A stretch of DNA of 64,000 nt from Akkermansiaceae bacterium (GTDB taxonomy: Bacteria > Verrucomicrobiota > Verrucomicrobiia > Verrucomicrobiales > Akkermansiaceae), in assembly GCA_025457665.1 (NCBI GenBank), contig JALOTY010000003.1, positions 1-64,000 of the forward strand, written 5' to 3'. Position 1 is the stretch's first letter, and each line of letters begins with the position of its first letter. Position numbers and translations under genes: made by a program. The notes under the pieces were generated by a model. That model searched no databases. It worked only from the letters and a program-made list of their open reading frames with translations, and was not told where the DNA came from. Of the stretch, positions 26,162-35,972 are shown one piece after another.

Positions 26162-27565
26162 TCAGCCTTCGCGAGTGTGGAAATCGCCGCCGAGGGCGAG
26201 GTGGAGGTCGATCCGGTTCAGAAGGCGCTCGTTGCGCAGGCGGATGAGGGTCGAGCGGGCGTTGTTGGCGCGGCGCTGGGATTCGAGCACGTTCAAAATG
26301 TCGGCCCCTTCCACACCATCGGCATAATCGCGGGTCGACTGTTTTTCGGCCAACGCCGCCTGTTTCACTTCGGCTTCGAGAAATCGTTCCTGGGCCGCCA
26401 GCGAGTGATCGGCCGCCAGGGTGTTTTCGACCTCACGAAAGGCATCGAGCGCGGCCTGCTGGTAATCCCGCAACGCGGCCCGATTCAGCTCTACGGCGGC
26501 CCGTGCTTCGTTGGCCAGGGCTCCGCCGGGATCCAGGGCCAGGGCGGCATTTCCCGCGATGCTGCTGGCCAGGGCCTGGGGATCGAGCAAATCCCGGAAA
26601 CGCGAAACCGGCGTGCCGGCGGAAGTCGTGAGGCCGAAGGAGGGCAGGAGGCTCTTACGGGCGGCATCGGCACGACCCGACCGCGCAAGGATTTCCGCAC
26701 GAGAGGCGGCAAGGTCCGGGCGGCGATCGAGAAGTTCGGACGGCAGCCCCGCGGGGACGCGGCGGCGCAGAACGGGCAATTCACGGCCCGCCCGCAGGCT
26801 CCCGGAAGGATAGACACCGGTGAGCGTTTCGAGGGTCCTCGCGGCATCATCGCGCGCCAGTCGCCGGGCTTCGAGGTCGCGTTGGGCGGAGGCGACGTTG
26901 GTCCGGCCAAACTGAACATCCAGCGCCCCTTGGCCGGTGCCCTTGTAGTTCCGCTCGGAGATCCGCAGGTTTCTCTCAAAGGAATCGAGGGTCACTTCGG
27001 CCAGGGCGAGTTGCTGTTGGGCCTCGATGAGATTGCACCAGGCCCGGGCCGTGCTCGCCGCCAGCGAGAGCCGGGCTCCGCGGAAAAGGGCGCGGGCGGC
27101 AGCGGCATCGGCAGCATCGGCCCGGTTCAAATCCCGCAATCGACCCCAGAGATCCGCTTCCCACGAGGCGGAAACGGTCAGGTCGTATCGCTCGCGGTCG
27201 ACCGTCCCACCCAGCCCGTTTCGCGATGAATCCAGCCCTGCCGAGCCCCGCAGGTCGGCATCCGGCAGGATGCGCGCCCGACCAGCCATGGCGACATACT
27301 CCGCCGACCTCATGCGCGCGGCAGCGGCGGCAAGGTCGTGGTTCGAAGCCATGGCCTGGGCGATGGTGCGGCGCAGGTCGGCGTCGCCGAATTCATCGAC
27401 CCAGCCCCGGCTGATGCTGCCTTGGTTGGCCACATTTGCGGAGGCCCAGGCGGCGGGGGCATCGATGGCGATGGAATCGACCCCGCCGGGAATCTTCCAG
27501 TAGGAACAACCCGGGCAGGAGAGAAGCAGGAGGATGGCTGAAAGGATCCGGGAATTCCGTTGCAT
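26162..27565 (-). CDS. Outer membrane factor lipoprotein (NodT/TolC family)
   Basis: The 467-residue protein starts with a lipoprotein signal (ILLLLSCPGC, cysteine at 20). Two OEP repeats follow, with the family marks WVDEFGDADLRRTIAQAM near the N-terminus and IAAARAEILARSG-like (here DLAASRAEILARSG) mid-protein, and long coiled-coil segments rich in Ala/Arg. It forms the trimeric exit duct for a tripartite pump. It is 80 bases upstream of the adaptor gene on the same strand and diverges from the retropepsin gene. Confidence 0.87.
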   Translation of the reverse strand: MQRNSRILSAILLLLSCPGCSYWKIPGGVDSIAIDAPAAWASANVANQGSISRGWVDEFGDADLRRTIAQAMASNHDLAAAAARMRSAEYVAMAGRARILPDADLRGSAGLDSSRNGLGGTVDRERYDLTVSASWEADLWGRLRDLNRADAADAAAARALFRGARLSLAASTARAWCNLIEAQQQLALAEVTLDSFERNLRISERNYKGTGQGALDVQFGRTNVASAQRDLEARRLARDDAARTLETLTGVYPSGSLRAGRELPVLRRRVPAGLPSELLDRRPDLAASRAEILARSGRADAARKSLLPSFGLTTSAGTPVSRFRDLLDPQALASSIAGNAALALDPGGALANEARAAVELNRAALRDYQQAALDAFREVENTLAADHSLAAQERFLEAEVKQAALAEKQSTRDYADGVEGADILNVLESQRRANNARSTLIRLRNERLLNRIDLHLALGGDFHTREG

Positions 27566-27597
27566 TTCCAGAGCAAGAGTGGTGAAAGTCGCCGCGC

Positions 27598-28251
27598 GTG
27601 ATCAACAAGCGAACGGTCCTTACGTGGATGGCCTGCATTCTCTGTCTTTGCAAGGGGGGAAGCGTGTCTTTGCTGGCCCAAAATGCAGAGGCCCCGAAAG
27701 CAGGGGAGGAAAAAGAGGTGACGGTCGATGAATCCGAAGTCGAGGTTCAGGACCCGGCGGCTGAGGAGGACAAGGAAACCGAGGCTGCCGTGGCCCGTCC
27801 GGTCAATGGCGACCCCGTGCAGATCTACGGCTGGCGGGAATGGGTTTATCTTTCGAACGGTTCGGAAACCCAGAAGCTCGCCGCGAAATTGGACACCGGC
27901 GCTCTCACCAGTTCGATCCACGTTGAGGACAAGAAGCTTTTCGAAAGAGACGGGAAGAAATGGGTCCGCTTCGTGGTGACCGACCCCCGCGACAAGGATT
28001 CCAAGCGGATGAGAATGGAAGCGCCGCTGGTCCGCATCGCCCGCATCAAGGAACCCGGCGGCGAATCGGAAGCCCGCGAGACGGTGCTTCTGAATTTCAA
28101 GATTGGAGAGCGCCGCATCAAGGCGGAGTTCACCCTGAACAACCGCGAAAACATGCTCAGTCCCGTGCTCATCGGTCGCCGGACCATCCGTGAGCTGGGC
28201 TGGATCGATCCCGGTCGCGCCTACCTGGCCGACAAGAAGGTGATGCGTTGA
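27598..28251 (+). CDS. RimK-associated retropepsin-like protease (ATP-dependent zinc protease family)
   Basis: The 217-residue protein starts at a GTG with a signal peptide (WMACILCLCKGGSVSLLAQ). An acidic, disordered stretch spans ~30-70, and residues ~75-217 form a retropepsin-like domain with the active-site block AAKLDTGALTSSIH (aspartate in D-T-G-A) and MLSPVLIGRRTIRELG. The family is found beside ATP-grasp ligases. Here it begins a three-gene run with an inactive-transglutaminase membrane protein (30 bases on) and an ATP-grasp ligase, a known conserved neighbourhood. It probably processes a peptide made or tagged by the ligase, in the periplasm. Confidence 0.82.
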   Translation: MINKRTVLTWMACILCLCKGGSVSLLAQNAEAPKAGEEKEVTVDESEVEVQDPAAEEDKETEAAVARPVNGDPVQIYGWREWVYLSNGSETQKLAAKLDTGALTSSIHVEDKKLFERDGKKWVRFVVTDPRDKDSKRMRMEAPLVRIARIKEPGGESEARETVLLNFKIGERRIKAEFTLNNRENMLSPVLIGRRTIRELGWIDPGRAYLADKKVMR

Positions 28252-28281
28252 TTTCCCGGCCGCCTCCCAACCCTCCCGACC

Positions 28282-29823
28282 ATGGCCGCCCGCCTCAAGC
28301 TCATCTTCATTGTGCTTTTCCTGACCCTGCTTGGCGGCGGGGTCGCTGCTTACAAGCACGTCCGCTACGGCATCCCTCTCCTCGCCGGCGACAAGCCGTC
28401 CGAGTGGCTGGTGGAGGCCAAGGTGACTTTCGTCGCGGTCGGCCAGCCGGTCACCGCCAAGCTCGCACTGCCCACCGCCAAGGTCGGTCAGGATACCGGG
28501 ATCGATGCCCGCTCCGCCGGATACAGTTTTGTCGTCGATACCGATGCCAACAAGGAGCGCGTCGCCATCTGGTCGGCGGATTCGAAGGAAGAAAACCAGG
28601 CACTTTACTACCGAGTCCGTTTCCCGGCGAGTGGAGTGGAAAGCGCCGGTCCGCTGGCTCCGGAAGGTGAAGCGCCCGAACCGGTGGACCCGGGTCTAAC
28701 AGGCACCCTGCGCGACGCGGGAATCAGCGTGGTCCGCCGGGTCAAAGAGCTGTCATCCTCGCCGGATACCGTCTTCTTCGGAATCTTCCGCGAAATCACC
28801 GCCATCGAGGCCTCCCAGGAGGTCGCCCTCCTGAAAAACGAGTACGAGCGTCAGGCCGGTCCGCGCGGCGTGGTCCAGCTCGGGATCGATCTCCTCAACA
28901 TGGCCGGCGTGCCCGCGCGGGTGGCTTACGGTCTGCGTCTCGAAGAAGTCCGCGGTGCCCAGGATCCGGCGTATTTCGTCGAATACTTCGATGGGGTGTA
29001 TTGGAAAATCCGCAATCCGGATGACCCGACCACCGCACCCAGCCAGCGCGAGTTTTTCATCTGGAACCGCGGTGGCGATGCCTTGCTGGAAGTCAGCGAT
29101 GGCGGCGAAAACTCGAAGGTCGTTTTCACCTCCGCCCGAGTGGAAATCCCGCTGGAGCGACTCACCGATCTGCGCGATTCCGGCATTCTGGTAGCGACGA
29201 TTTTCGGCCTTCCCGCTTCCGAACAGCAGATCTTCAAGTTCGTTGTGCTCATCCCGATCGGGGCCTTCGTGGTGGTGCTGCTGAGAAACATCGTGGGCCT
29301 CGCCACGCTGGGCACTTTCATGCCGGTGCTCATCGCGCTCTCGCTGTTGGAGATGACGAATGTCTGGGACGGTCTGATCATGTTCGTCGTGATCATCGCC
29401 GCCGGTCTCTGGTTCCGTTTCCTGCTTTCACGACTGAATCTCCTGGTCGTTCCGCGTGTGGCCGCCTGTGTGGTCATCGTCACACTTCTGATGATGCTCC
29501 TCAGCGTCGTGAGCTTCCACCTCGGCATGCGCGAGGGTCTGAAGATCACGCTTTTCCCGATGATCATTCTCGCTTGGACCATCGAGCGGATGTCGTTGAT
29601 CTGGGAAGAGGAAGGCAAACGCAGTGCGATGCTGCAGGTGGGCGGTTCCTTGCTTGTGGCGGTGGTCGCCTTCTTCTTCATGAAAGAGCGCCAGATCCGC
29701 TACTGGGCGTTTTATTTCCCCGAACTCCTGCTGGTGCTGCTGGCGGGAATCATCCTCATCGGCCGCTACACCGGATACCGGTTGAGCGAGCTGATGCGCT
29801 TCAAGAATTTCCAATCGGCTTGA
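28282..29823 (+). CDS. Inactive transglutaminase fused to seven membrane helices (UUP1 family)
   Basis: This 513-residue inner-membrane protein has one N-terminal helix (LIFIVLFLTLLGGGVAAY), then a periplasmic transglutaminase-like domain at ~35-300 lacking an evident catalytic cysteine (GIDLLNMAGVPARVAYGLRLE is the equivalent region). A C-terminal block of about seven helices starts at FKFVVLIPIGAFVVVLLRN and includes the conserved LATLGTFMPVLIALSLLE. It matches the Transglut_i_TM/7TM_transglut architecture. It lies between the retropepsin and ATP-grasp genes, overlapping the latter by one base. It is thought to handle peptides across the membrane; the exact role is unknown. Confidence 0.83.
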   Translation: MAARLKLIFIVLFLTLLGGGVAAYKHVRYGIPLLAGDKPSEWLVEAKVTFVAVGQPVTAKLALPTAKVGQDTGIDARSAGYSFVVDTDANKERVAIWSADSKEENQALYYRVRFPASGVESAGPLAPEGEAPEPVDPGLTGTLRDAGISVVRRVKELSSSPDTVFFGIFREITAIEASQEVALLKNEYERQAGPRGVVQLGIDLLNMAGVPARVAYGLRLEEVRGAQDPAYFVEYFDGVYWKIRNPDDPTTAPSQREFFIWNRGGDALLEVSDGGENSKVVFTSARVEIPLERLTDLRDSGILVATIFGLPASEQQIFKFVVLIPIGAFVVVLLRNIVGLATLGTFMPVLIALSLLEMTNVWDGLIMFVVIIAAGLWFRFLLSRLNLLVVPRVAACVVIVTLLMMLLSVVSFHLGMREGLKITLFPMIILAWTIERMSLIWEEEGKRSAMLQVGGSLLVAVVAFFFMKERQIRYWAFYFPELLLVLLAGIILIGRYTGYRLSELMRFKNFQSA

Positions 29824-30803
29824 TGAAACGTTGGTGGCACCGCTGGTTCCGCACGCCCGCCGAGCTTCGAGCGATGGGTGTGGTGGGCATCAACATGCGC
29901 AACGGCCGCTTCGTGCTGCCGAACAATCCGCGCCGACTCTACGATCTGGTCGACAACAAGGTCCGCACCAAAGGACTCGCCGAAGAGCGGGGGATCTCGG
30001 TGCCGAAAACCTACGGCGTGGTCGCCAATCCCGGCGACGTGCTGCGCTTCGAAAAAATGGTCGAAGGATACGATTCCTTCGTGGTCAAGCCGGTCCGCGG
30101 ATCAGGCGGCAAGGGCGTGTTGGTCATCGCCGGCCGCGAGGATGGGATGTATGTGAAACCCAGCGGCGCGAGACTTTCTCCGGCGGAAGTCCGCCACCAT
30201 TTGCAGAACATCCTCGCCGGGCTCTTCAGCCTCGGCGGCAAGCGCGACCAGGCGCTGGTGGAATACAAGGTGATGCCGGATCCGACGATGATGTCGATCA
30301 GCTTCCAAGGCGCGCCGGATATCCGGGTGGTCCTTTTCCATGGCTATCCGGTGCTGGCCATGCTCCGCGCTTCCACCCGGGAGTCGGACGGTCGGTCCAA
30401 TCTCCACCAAGGGGCGATCGGTGTGGGCGTGGACATTACGACGGGGGTCACCGTACATGCCGTTCACCACGGACGATCGGTGGATCGCCATCCCGACATG
30501 AAGGTCCCGGTGATCGGCGTTCACGTGCCGGAATGGGACCGGATTCTCGATATCGCGGTGACCTGCCATGAAATGACCGGTCTGGGATATCTGGGAGTGG
30601 ACCTGATGATCGATCAGAACCAGGGCCCCATCATGATCGAGGTGAACGCCCGCCCCGGACTTGCCATTCAGATGGCCAATGGCGTGGGCCTGCTGAAACG
30701 CTTGGAACCCATCGCGGAAAGACATCGCGCTTTCCCCGGGGATGATCGACCGACGAAAATCGCCTTTTCGAAAAATTCCTTTGCCGCCAAGTCCCCGGCC
30801 TGA
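29823..30803 (+). CDS. Alpha-L-glutamate ligase-like ATP-grasp protein (RimK-related)
   Basis: Start ATG at 29823 overlaps the preceding stop by one base; the frame extends upstream but inside the previous gene. The 326-residue enzyme shows the ATP-grasp blocks: DSFVVKPVRGSGGKGVLVI (glycine-rich loop), ALVEYKVMPDP, DIRVVLFHGYPVLAMLR, SNLHQGAIGVGVD, and the metal-binding end LGYLGVDLMIDQNQGPIMIEVNARPGL. It should join an amino acid (glutamate in the named family) to a peptide acceptor using ATP, in the cytoplasm. The trio with the retropepsin and 7TM-transglutaminase suggests a peptide synthesis, export and trimming system. Confidence 0.85.
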   Translation: MKRWWHRWFRTPAELRAMGVVGINMRNGRFVLPNNPRRLYDLVDNKVRTKGLAEERGISVPKTYGVVANPGDVLRFEKMVEGYDSFVVKPVRGSGGKGVLVIAGREDGMYVKPSGARLSPAEVRHHLQNILAGLFSLGGKRDQALVEYKVMPDPTMMSISFQGAPDIRVVLFHGYPVLAMLRASTRESDGRSNLHQGAIGVGVDITTGVTVHAVHHGRSVDRHPDMKVPVIGVHVPEWDRILDIAVTCHEMTGLGYLGVDLMIDQNQGPIMIEVNARPGLAIQMANGVGLLKRLEPIAERHRAFPGDDRPTKIAFSKNSFAAKSPA

Positions 30804-30815
30804 CGGAGTGCGACG

Positions 30816-31478
30816 ATGATTGAGGCCAAGCAACTTCACCGCAGCTACAAGATCGGCCCGAAGCTGATCGAGGTGCTGCATGGGATCGATCTCCACATCG
30901 CCGCCGGCGAGAGTGTCTTCCTCTGCGGTCCCAGCGGCGCGGGAAAGACGACCTTGCTCTACACGCTCGCGGGACTGGAGCGTCCGCAGTCGGGATCGGT
31001 CTTCATTTCCGGCACGGATCTTTACTCTCTCGGAGGGCGCGCCCAGGCGGCCTTTCGCAATCGCCACGTGGGTTACATTTTCCAGAACTACCTGCTTCTG
31101 CCGGAGCTGACCGCCTGGGAAAACGTGATGGTGCCCGGGGCCATCGGCGGTGCCGACACCCGTGAGGCGGCCATGAAGGCTTTGGAGAGGGTGGGTCTTG
31201 CCGATCGTGCCGAACACCTTCCCGCCGAGCTTTCGGGCGGCGAGCAGCAACGGGTGGCCATTGCCCGTGCCGTGGCTGGCAAGCCCTCCGTGCTGTTTGC
31301 CGATGAGCCCACGGGAAACCTCGACACGCGCAACAGCGATGAGGTCATGGATCTTCTGTTAGGCCTCGCGCGGGAAAACGGCACGACGCTGGTGGTGGTC
31401 ACTCACAACCCCGCTTTGGCCGATCGTGGCGACCGTCAGTTGTGGATTCGCGATGGCGAAATCACCGAGCGGGATTGA
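30816..31478 (+). CDS. LolD/MacB-type ABC ATP-binding protein
   Basis: The 220-residue ATPase has Walker A GPSGAGKTTLLY, Q-loop in YIFQNYLLLPEL, signature LSGGEQQRVAIARAV, Walker B VLFADEPTGNLD and switch histidine in VVVTHNPALADRG, all typical of the LolD/MacB/FtsE group that powers lipoprotein extraction or mechanical work across the envelope. No permease gene is adjacent. It starts 12 bases after the ATP-grasp gene and so probably belongs to that operon, possibly serving the 7TM-transglutaminase protein or a permease elsewhere. Confidence 0.85.
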   Translation: MIEAKQLHRSYKIGPKLIEVLHGIDLHIAAGESVFLCGPSGAGKTTLLYTLAGLERPQSGSVFISGTDLYSLGGRAQAAFRNRHVGYIFQNYLLLPELTAWENVMVPGAIGGADTREAAMKALERVGLADRAEHLPAELSGGEQQRVAIARAVAGKPSVLFADEPTGNLDTRNSDEVMDLLLGLARENGTTLVVVTHNPALADRGDRQLWIRDGEITERD

Positions 31479-31490
31479 ACGAAGGCCCCT

Positions 31491-32603
31491 TTATTCCGCC
31501 GGAGCGAAGAGAATGCAGCTCGGGGCCGGGACTTCGATGCAGAAGTCGGTCCGCGCCAGAGTGCCGGTCTCGGCATCGAAGGAGAAGACCGCGACTTCAT
31601 GCGATTGCTGGCCCGCCGCGAGCAACCACTTGCCGCAGGGGCTCAGGGTGAAATGACGGGGAGTCTTCAGCTCGCAGGGGACGATGGCATGGCGGGTGAG
31701 GCTGCCTTTGGCGGCATCGAAGGAGGCCACGAAGATCGAATCGTGCCCGCGGTTGGAACCGAAGACCCATTTCCCGGCAGGGTGGACCTGCACTTCGGCC
31801 GTGGTGTTCGGGCTTTTCCAGTCTTCGGGCAGGGTGGAGAGGCGGGCGATGGATTTTGGCCCCTCCTTGGCGAGTTCCCAGACTTCGAGGACGTTGGAAA
31901 GCTCGTGGATGCCAAAGACGTGTTTCCCATCCGGATGGAAAGCCGCGTGGCGCGGTCCGTCGCCGGGTTGGCAGGCGATGAAGGGTTGGGGCCATTCGCG
32001 CCAAGGCACCGCTTCGATGGCCGCAGCGGGATCGAACTCGAAAGCCATGATCTTGTCCGTGCCGAGATCCGGAACCAGCAGGAGTTTCCCCAGAAAATGG
32101 GTGCCATGCGCGTGGGGCGCCTCCTGACGATCCGGGTTGGGACCCTTGCCTTCGAAGCGGGTGACCACGGCTTCTCCCTGGATTTTGCCGTTGGCGGGAT
32201 CGATGCGATAGATCGACATACTACCATCGCCGTAGTTCGCCACGGCCAGACCCTGACCGCAGGGGGTCACTTCCAGGTGGCAGGCTCCCTGACCGCCGGT
32301 GGCCACGGTTTGGATGGCTTCAAGCGCATGATTTTCGCCGCGTTGGAAGACCCGGACCTCGGAGCCGGAAACCGCGTAGAGCACGGGCTGGGTGGGGTGC
32401 AGGCAGAGAAAACCCGCCGCAGGAAGCTCGGCAGCCAGGGAGGCGGCGGAAAGTCGGCCGGTCTTGGCATCGAAATCCGCCAGATAAATCCCCTCACCGG
32501 GCTTGCCACTGGTGCCGAAATACACCGGTGCCGCCCCGGCGGAGGAAAGCAGGGAAAGGGCGCCGATGAGGGCGGGGATCAGGGACCGAGATGCCGATTT
32601 CAT
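31491..32603 (-). CDS. Exported lactonase-family beta-propeller (6-phosphogluconolactonase-like)
   Basis: Start taken at ATG 32603 (370 residues), giving a clean signal peptide SLIPALIGALSLLSSAGAAP; an upstream ATG adds 11 non-signal residues. The rest is a seven-bladed propeller of the Pgl/YbhE lactonase family: GIYLADFDAKTGRLSAASL, GQGACHLEVTPCGQGLAVANYG, PHAHGTHF, GDGPRHAAFHPDGKHVFGIHE, TAEVQVHPAGKWVFGSNRG and TPRHFTLSPCGKWLLAAGQQ. Its export argues against a role in the cytosolic pentose phosphate pathway; a periplasmic sugar lactone is more likely. It is convergent with the LolD-like gene. Confidence 0.85.
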   Translation of the reverse strand: MKSASRSLIPALIGALSLLSSAGAAPVYFGTSGKPGEGIYLADFDAKTGRLSAASLAAELPAAGFLCLHPTQPVLYAVSGSEVRVFQRGENHALEAIQTVATGGQGACHLEVTPCGQGLAVANYGDGSMSIYRIDPANGKIQGEAVVTRFEGKGPNPDRQEAPHAHGTHFLGKLLLVPDLGTDKIMAFEFDPAAAIEAVPWREWPQPFIACQPGDGPRHAAFHPDGKHVFGIHELSNVLEVWELAKEGPKSIARLSTLPEDWKSPNTTAEVQVHPAGKWVFGSNRGHDSIFVASFDAAKGSLTRHAIVPCELKTPRHFTLSPCGKWLLAAGQQSHEVAVFSFDAETGTLARTDFCIEVPAPSCILFAPAE

Positions 32604-32689
32604 TTCCCACAGCATGCCTACGCCCCCCGGAGGCAAGGCAAGGGAAAATGCCGCGGACTTGATCGTTGCCGGTCAGCCCGCCGGGGCTT

Positions 32690-33775
32690 TCAGAGACAGC
32701 GCTCCACTGCCCAGTAGAGCCCCGTCAGGGCGATGAGGATCGAACCCACCCGACTGAGCCGGTCGAAATGCCTATGCGGCCACCATCCGCAGATCGCGAA
32801 GGCACCGAGCAGCACCGCGATCTGCCCGGCTTCGACACCGAGATTGAAACCTAACAGACCCAGCAGGAGTAGATCGGGTCGATCCGGCGGCAGGAGCCCC
32901 GCTAGCATGCTGGCGAAGCCGAGGCCGTGGACGAGGCCGAAGACGGCAACAATCGGCAATCGGAGGCGCGAAACCCGTTCCTTGGGGCGAAGGTTTTCGA
33001 TGGCGATCCAGGCGATGCTCAGACCGATGACGACTTCGACCGGTTTCTCCGGCAGATGGACCCAGCCGAGAGTCGCGAAGAGCAGTGCGAGGGAGTGGGC
33101 GAGGGTGAAGGCGAGGCTTTGGGAGAGCAGCGGTTTCCAATGGGCGGCGTAAAGAAACATCCCGAGGATGAAAAGGATGTGGTCGAGGCCTTTCGGAAGA
33201 ATGTGGTCCCATCCGATCAGCACCCAGCGGAGAAAATCCGGTGGCGCATCGGCGATCACGGATTCCGAAGCGGAGAGCGGAAAGGACTCTCCGCTGACCA
33301 GAGGAATGACCCGTGAGTCGGCCTGCAAGATCAAGACCACGCCCAGGGGCTCCGACCAGCTCAAGGTCCGCGCTGAGGCCGGGATTTCCATTTCCACTTC
33401 GATCAAGGGCGGCTCTTCCGCCTCGCCCTCCGTCATGAAGCGGGGCGATGCCGCGGTGAGATCGGGAATCTGGATCATCGGCTTCAGCGGGCCATCCGGT
33501 GAGGAAATGCGCAGGCATTCCCGCAGGTAGATTTCCGTCTCACGGGCGATGCGCTCCCGTCCCGCAAGGTCTTGTGCCCTCAGCCACGCGAGGTCCTGAG
33601 CGGGCACATCGGCGTCGCCACGAAACTCCGGCAGGGCATAGGCGGCATCGATCTCCAGGATCATCCGATACCCCGATGGCGTGCTTTCGAGTCGGGCGCT
33701 GATTTCATCAATCTGATGCCCGCAGGCCATCCCCGCAGAAACGAGCAGCAGCAGGAGACAGCGCAGAGCAAGCAC
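32690..33775 (-). CDS. HupE/UreJ-like membrane protein with periplasmic N-terminal domain
   Basis: The 361-residue protein begins at GTG 33775 with a signal peptide (LRCLLLLLVSAGMACG). A beta-rich periplasmic domain spans ~20-180, then there are about six membrane helices with the HupE/UreJ_2 signatures GLDHILFILGMFLYA, FTLAHSLALLFA and FGLVHGLGFASMLAG, carrying the conserved histidines. Relatives are linked to nickel or cobalt supply or to membrane metal handling, but no hydrogenase or urease gene is near. It lies 86 bases upstream of the lactonase gene on the same strand. Confidence 0.8.
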   Translation of the reverse strand: MLALRCLLLLLVSAGMACGHQIDEISARLESTPSGYRMILEIDAAYALPEFRGDADVPAQDLAWLRAQDLAGRERIARETEIYLRECLRISSPDGPLKPMIQIPDLTAASPRFMTEGEAEEPPLIEVEMEIPASARTLSWSEPLGVVLILQADSRVIPLVSGESFPLSASESVIADAPPDFLRWVLIGWDHILPKGLDHILFILGMFLYAAHWKPLLSQSLAFTLAHSLALLFATLGWVHLPEKPVEVVIGLSIAWIAIENLRPKERVSRLRLPIVAVFGLVHGLGFASMLAGLLPPDRPDLLLLGLLGFNLGVEAGQIAVLLGAFAICGWWPHRHFDRLSRVGSILIALTGLYWAVERCL

Positions 33776-34090
33776 CCCGGAAGCTTGGGAAATGTCCGCC
33801 AGTCCGACAATCCCCCATTCTCCATGTGGGTGAATCGAGCCGGGAGGATCTGGTCGCCGGATGGGCAGGATTTGAAGGATGAACCGGATGGGGAGGGGTT
33901 GAAGGGGTTTTGAAAATCCATGATTCCCCTAAAAACATCCCTTTCATCCTGACCATCCTGTCCATCAAGCTCCCCGGTCCCCAGCGCTCGGTTTCATTCC
34001 CTCCCGGTTTGAACGACCAAGGGCCGGAATGGACGCTTGCCAGCCACTGGCCCGGTTGATTAGGAAGTCCTAAGCAATTTCCCCCTTCCC
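33776..34090. repeat. Intergenic region with inverted GGATG/CAGGAT word repeats
   Basis: No gene is supported. At 33861-33893 the top strand repeats GGATG and CAGGAT/AAGGAT words, and at 33941-33966 the complementary words appear (CATCCTGACCATCCTGTCCATC). The two arms can pair imperfectly over a ~45-base spacer, so the element could form a long hairpin in RNA. It lies upstream of the topoisomerase gene and of the divergent HupE-like gene. Confidence 0.5.
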
Positions 34091-35944
34091 ATGGCTGAAT
34101 ACACCGAAGACGACATCAAGTCCCTCGATTGGCGCGAACACATCCGCCTCCGCCCGGGCATGTACATCGGCAAGCTGGGCGATGGTTCCTCGCCGGACGA
34201 TGGCATCTACATCCTGCTCAAGGAAGTCATCGATAACTCGATCGATGAGCACATCATGGGTCACGGCAAGGAGATCCACATCGAGATCGATGACCAGGGC
34301 CGCGTCGAGGTTCGCGACTTCGGCCGCGGGATCCCGCTTGGCAAGCTCTACGACTGCGCCGCCCAGATCAATACCGGGGCGAAATACGACAGTGAGGCGT
34401 TCAAGAAATCAGTCGGCCTCAACGGCGTCGGCATCAAGGCGGTGAACGCACTCGCCGGGTTTTTCGAAATCCAGGCCTGGCGCGATGGTCAGACGAAGGC
34501 GATCGAGTTCTCCAAGGGTCTCGTGGTCGAGGAAATGAAAACCCCGCGGGCGGAAGTGGCCGAATCCGGCACGCGTCTGGCCTTCGAGGTGGACCGCACG
34601 ATCTTCCCAGCCCGCACCACTTTCAAGGTCGGTTTCGTGGAGCGGATGTGCCGCTACTACAGCTACCTGAACCCCGGCCTCACGCTGGTCTTCAATGGCA
34701 AGCGTTTCAAATCCAAGGACGGCCTGCTCGACCTCCTGCGCGAGGAAATGGAGCACGAGGCGCTCTATGGTCCGGTGCATTTGAAGGGCAAGGACATCGA
34801 GATCGCCTTCACCCACACGGCGGAAAGCGGGGAAGAATACTACACTTTCGTCAACGGCCAGAACACCACCCAGGGTGGCACCCACCTTGCCGCCTTCCGC
34901 GAGGCGCTGGTGCAGGTGGTCCGGGGTTTCTTCAAGAAACAATACGACCCCTCGGACATCCGCGCCGGCATCGAGGCCGCCATCGTGGTCCGGATCGAGG
35001 AGCCGGTCTTCGAATCGCAGACGAAAACGAAACTCGGCTCGGCCACGGTTTCGCCGAATGGCGAGTCGCTGCGGACATTCATTGGGAATTTCCTCAAGGA
35101 GCACCTCGACAACTACCTTCACCGCAATCCGCAGGCGGCCGAGGCGATGCAGAAACGCATCCTTTCCGCCGAGCGCGAGCGCAAGGACATGAAGGGCATC
35201 CAGAAGATCGCCCGCGAACGCGCCCGCCAGGCCAAGGTTCACAACAAGAAGCTCCGCGATTGCCGCGCCCACTTCGACAGCAAGCACAAGCTCCGCGAGG
35301 CCAGCACGATGTTCATCACGGAAGGTGACTCGGCCTCGGGATCGATCACCAAAAGCCGCGACGTGGAAACCCAGGCGGTGTTCTCGCTCCGCGGCAAGCC
35401 GCTCAATACCTTCGGCCTCGGCAAGAAGGTGGTTTATGAAAACGAGGAGTTCGCCCTGCTGCAAGCCGCCCTCGGGGTGGAGGAGGGGATCGAGGGGCTG
35501 CGCTACAATCGCGTGGTCATCGCGACCGATGCCGATGTCGATGGCATGCACATCCGCCTGCTGTTGCTGACCTTCTTCCTGCAATTCTTCCCGGAGATCA
35601 TCCGCGAAGGTCACCTTTTCATCCTGCAAACCCCGCTCTTCCGCGTCCGCAACAAGAAGGAAACGATCTATTGCTACGACGAGGAAGCGAAGGAAAAGGC
35701 GCTCAACAAACTCGGGCGCGGCTCGGAAATCACCCGCTTCAAGGGCCTCGGTGAAATCTCGCCGGATGAATTCAAGTTCATGATCGGCCCCGAAATGCGG
35801 CTCGATCCCGTGGAGTTCGAGGAAGGCAAGGGCGTGAAGGAATTGCTCGCCTTCTACATGGGCAAGAACACCCCGGACCGGCAGGAATTCATCATCAACA
35901 ACCTGCGCGAGGACGTGGACCGCCAGGTGGGCGATGCCGCCTGA
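34091..35944 (+). CDS. parE: Type IIA DNA topoisomerase subunit B (ParE/GyrB-like)
   Basis: The 617-residue ATPase subunit has [20 protein letters not shown], the Bergerat ATP site ([37 protein letters not shown]), the TOPRIM domain with [14 protein letters not shown] and [14 protein letters not shown], and a C-terminal [12 protein letters not shown] block. It lacks the ~170-residue TOPRIM insertion common in many GyrB proteins, so it is nearer to ParE of topoisomerase IV; which function it serves cannot be settled without its partner, and no parC/gyrA is adjacent. Start [19 protein letters not shown] is conserved. Confidence 0.85.
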   Translation: MAEYTEDDIKSLDWREHIRLRPGMYIGKLGDGSSPDDGIYILLKEVIDNSIDEHIMGHGKEIHIEIDDQGRVEVRDFGRGIPLGKLYDCAAQINTGAKYDSEAFKKSVGLNGVGIKAVNALAGFFEIQAWRDGQTKAIEFSKGLVVEEMKTPRAEVAESGTRLAFEVDRTIFPARTTFKVGFVERMCRYYSYLNPGLTLVFNGKRFKSKDGLLDLLREEMEHEALYGPVHLKGKDIEIAFTHTAESGEEYYTFVNGQNTTQGGTHLAAFREALVQVVRGFFKKQYDPSDIRAGIEAAIVVRIEEPVFESQTKTKLGSATVSPNGESLRTFIGNFLKEHLDNYLHRNPQAAEAMQKRILSAERERKDMKGIQKIARERARQAKVHNKKLRDCRAHFDSKHKLREASTMFITEGDSASGSITKSRDVETQAVFSLRGKPLNTFGLGKKVVYENEEFALLQAALGVEEGIEGLRYNRVVIATDADVDGMHIRLLLLTFFLQFFPEIIREGHLFILQTPLFRVRNKKETIYCYDEEAKEKALNKLGRGSEITRFKGLGEISPDEFKFMIGPEMRLDPVEFEEGKGVKELLAFYMGKNTPDRQEFIINNLREDVDRQVGDAA

Positions 35945-35972
35945 GCCGACCTTTCCCGCAAGGGCCATTTCC

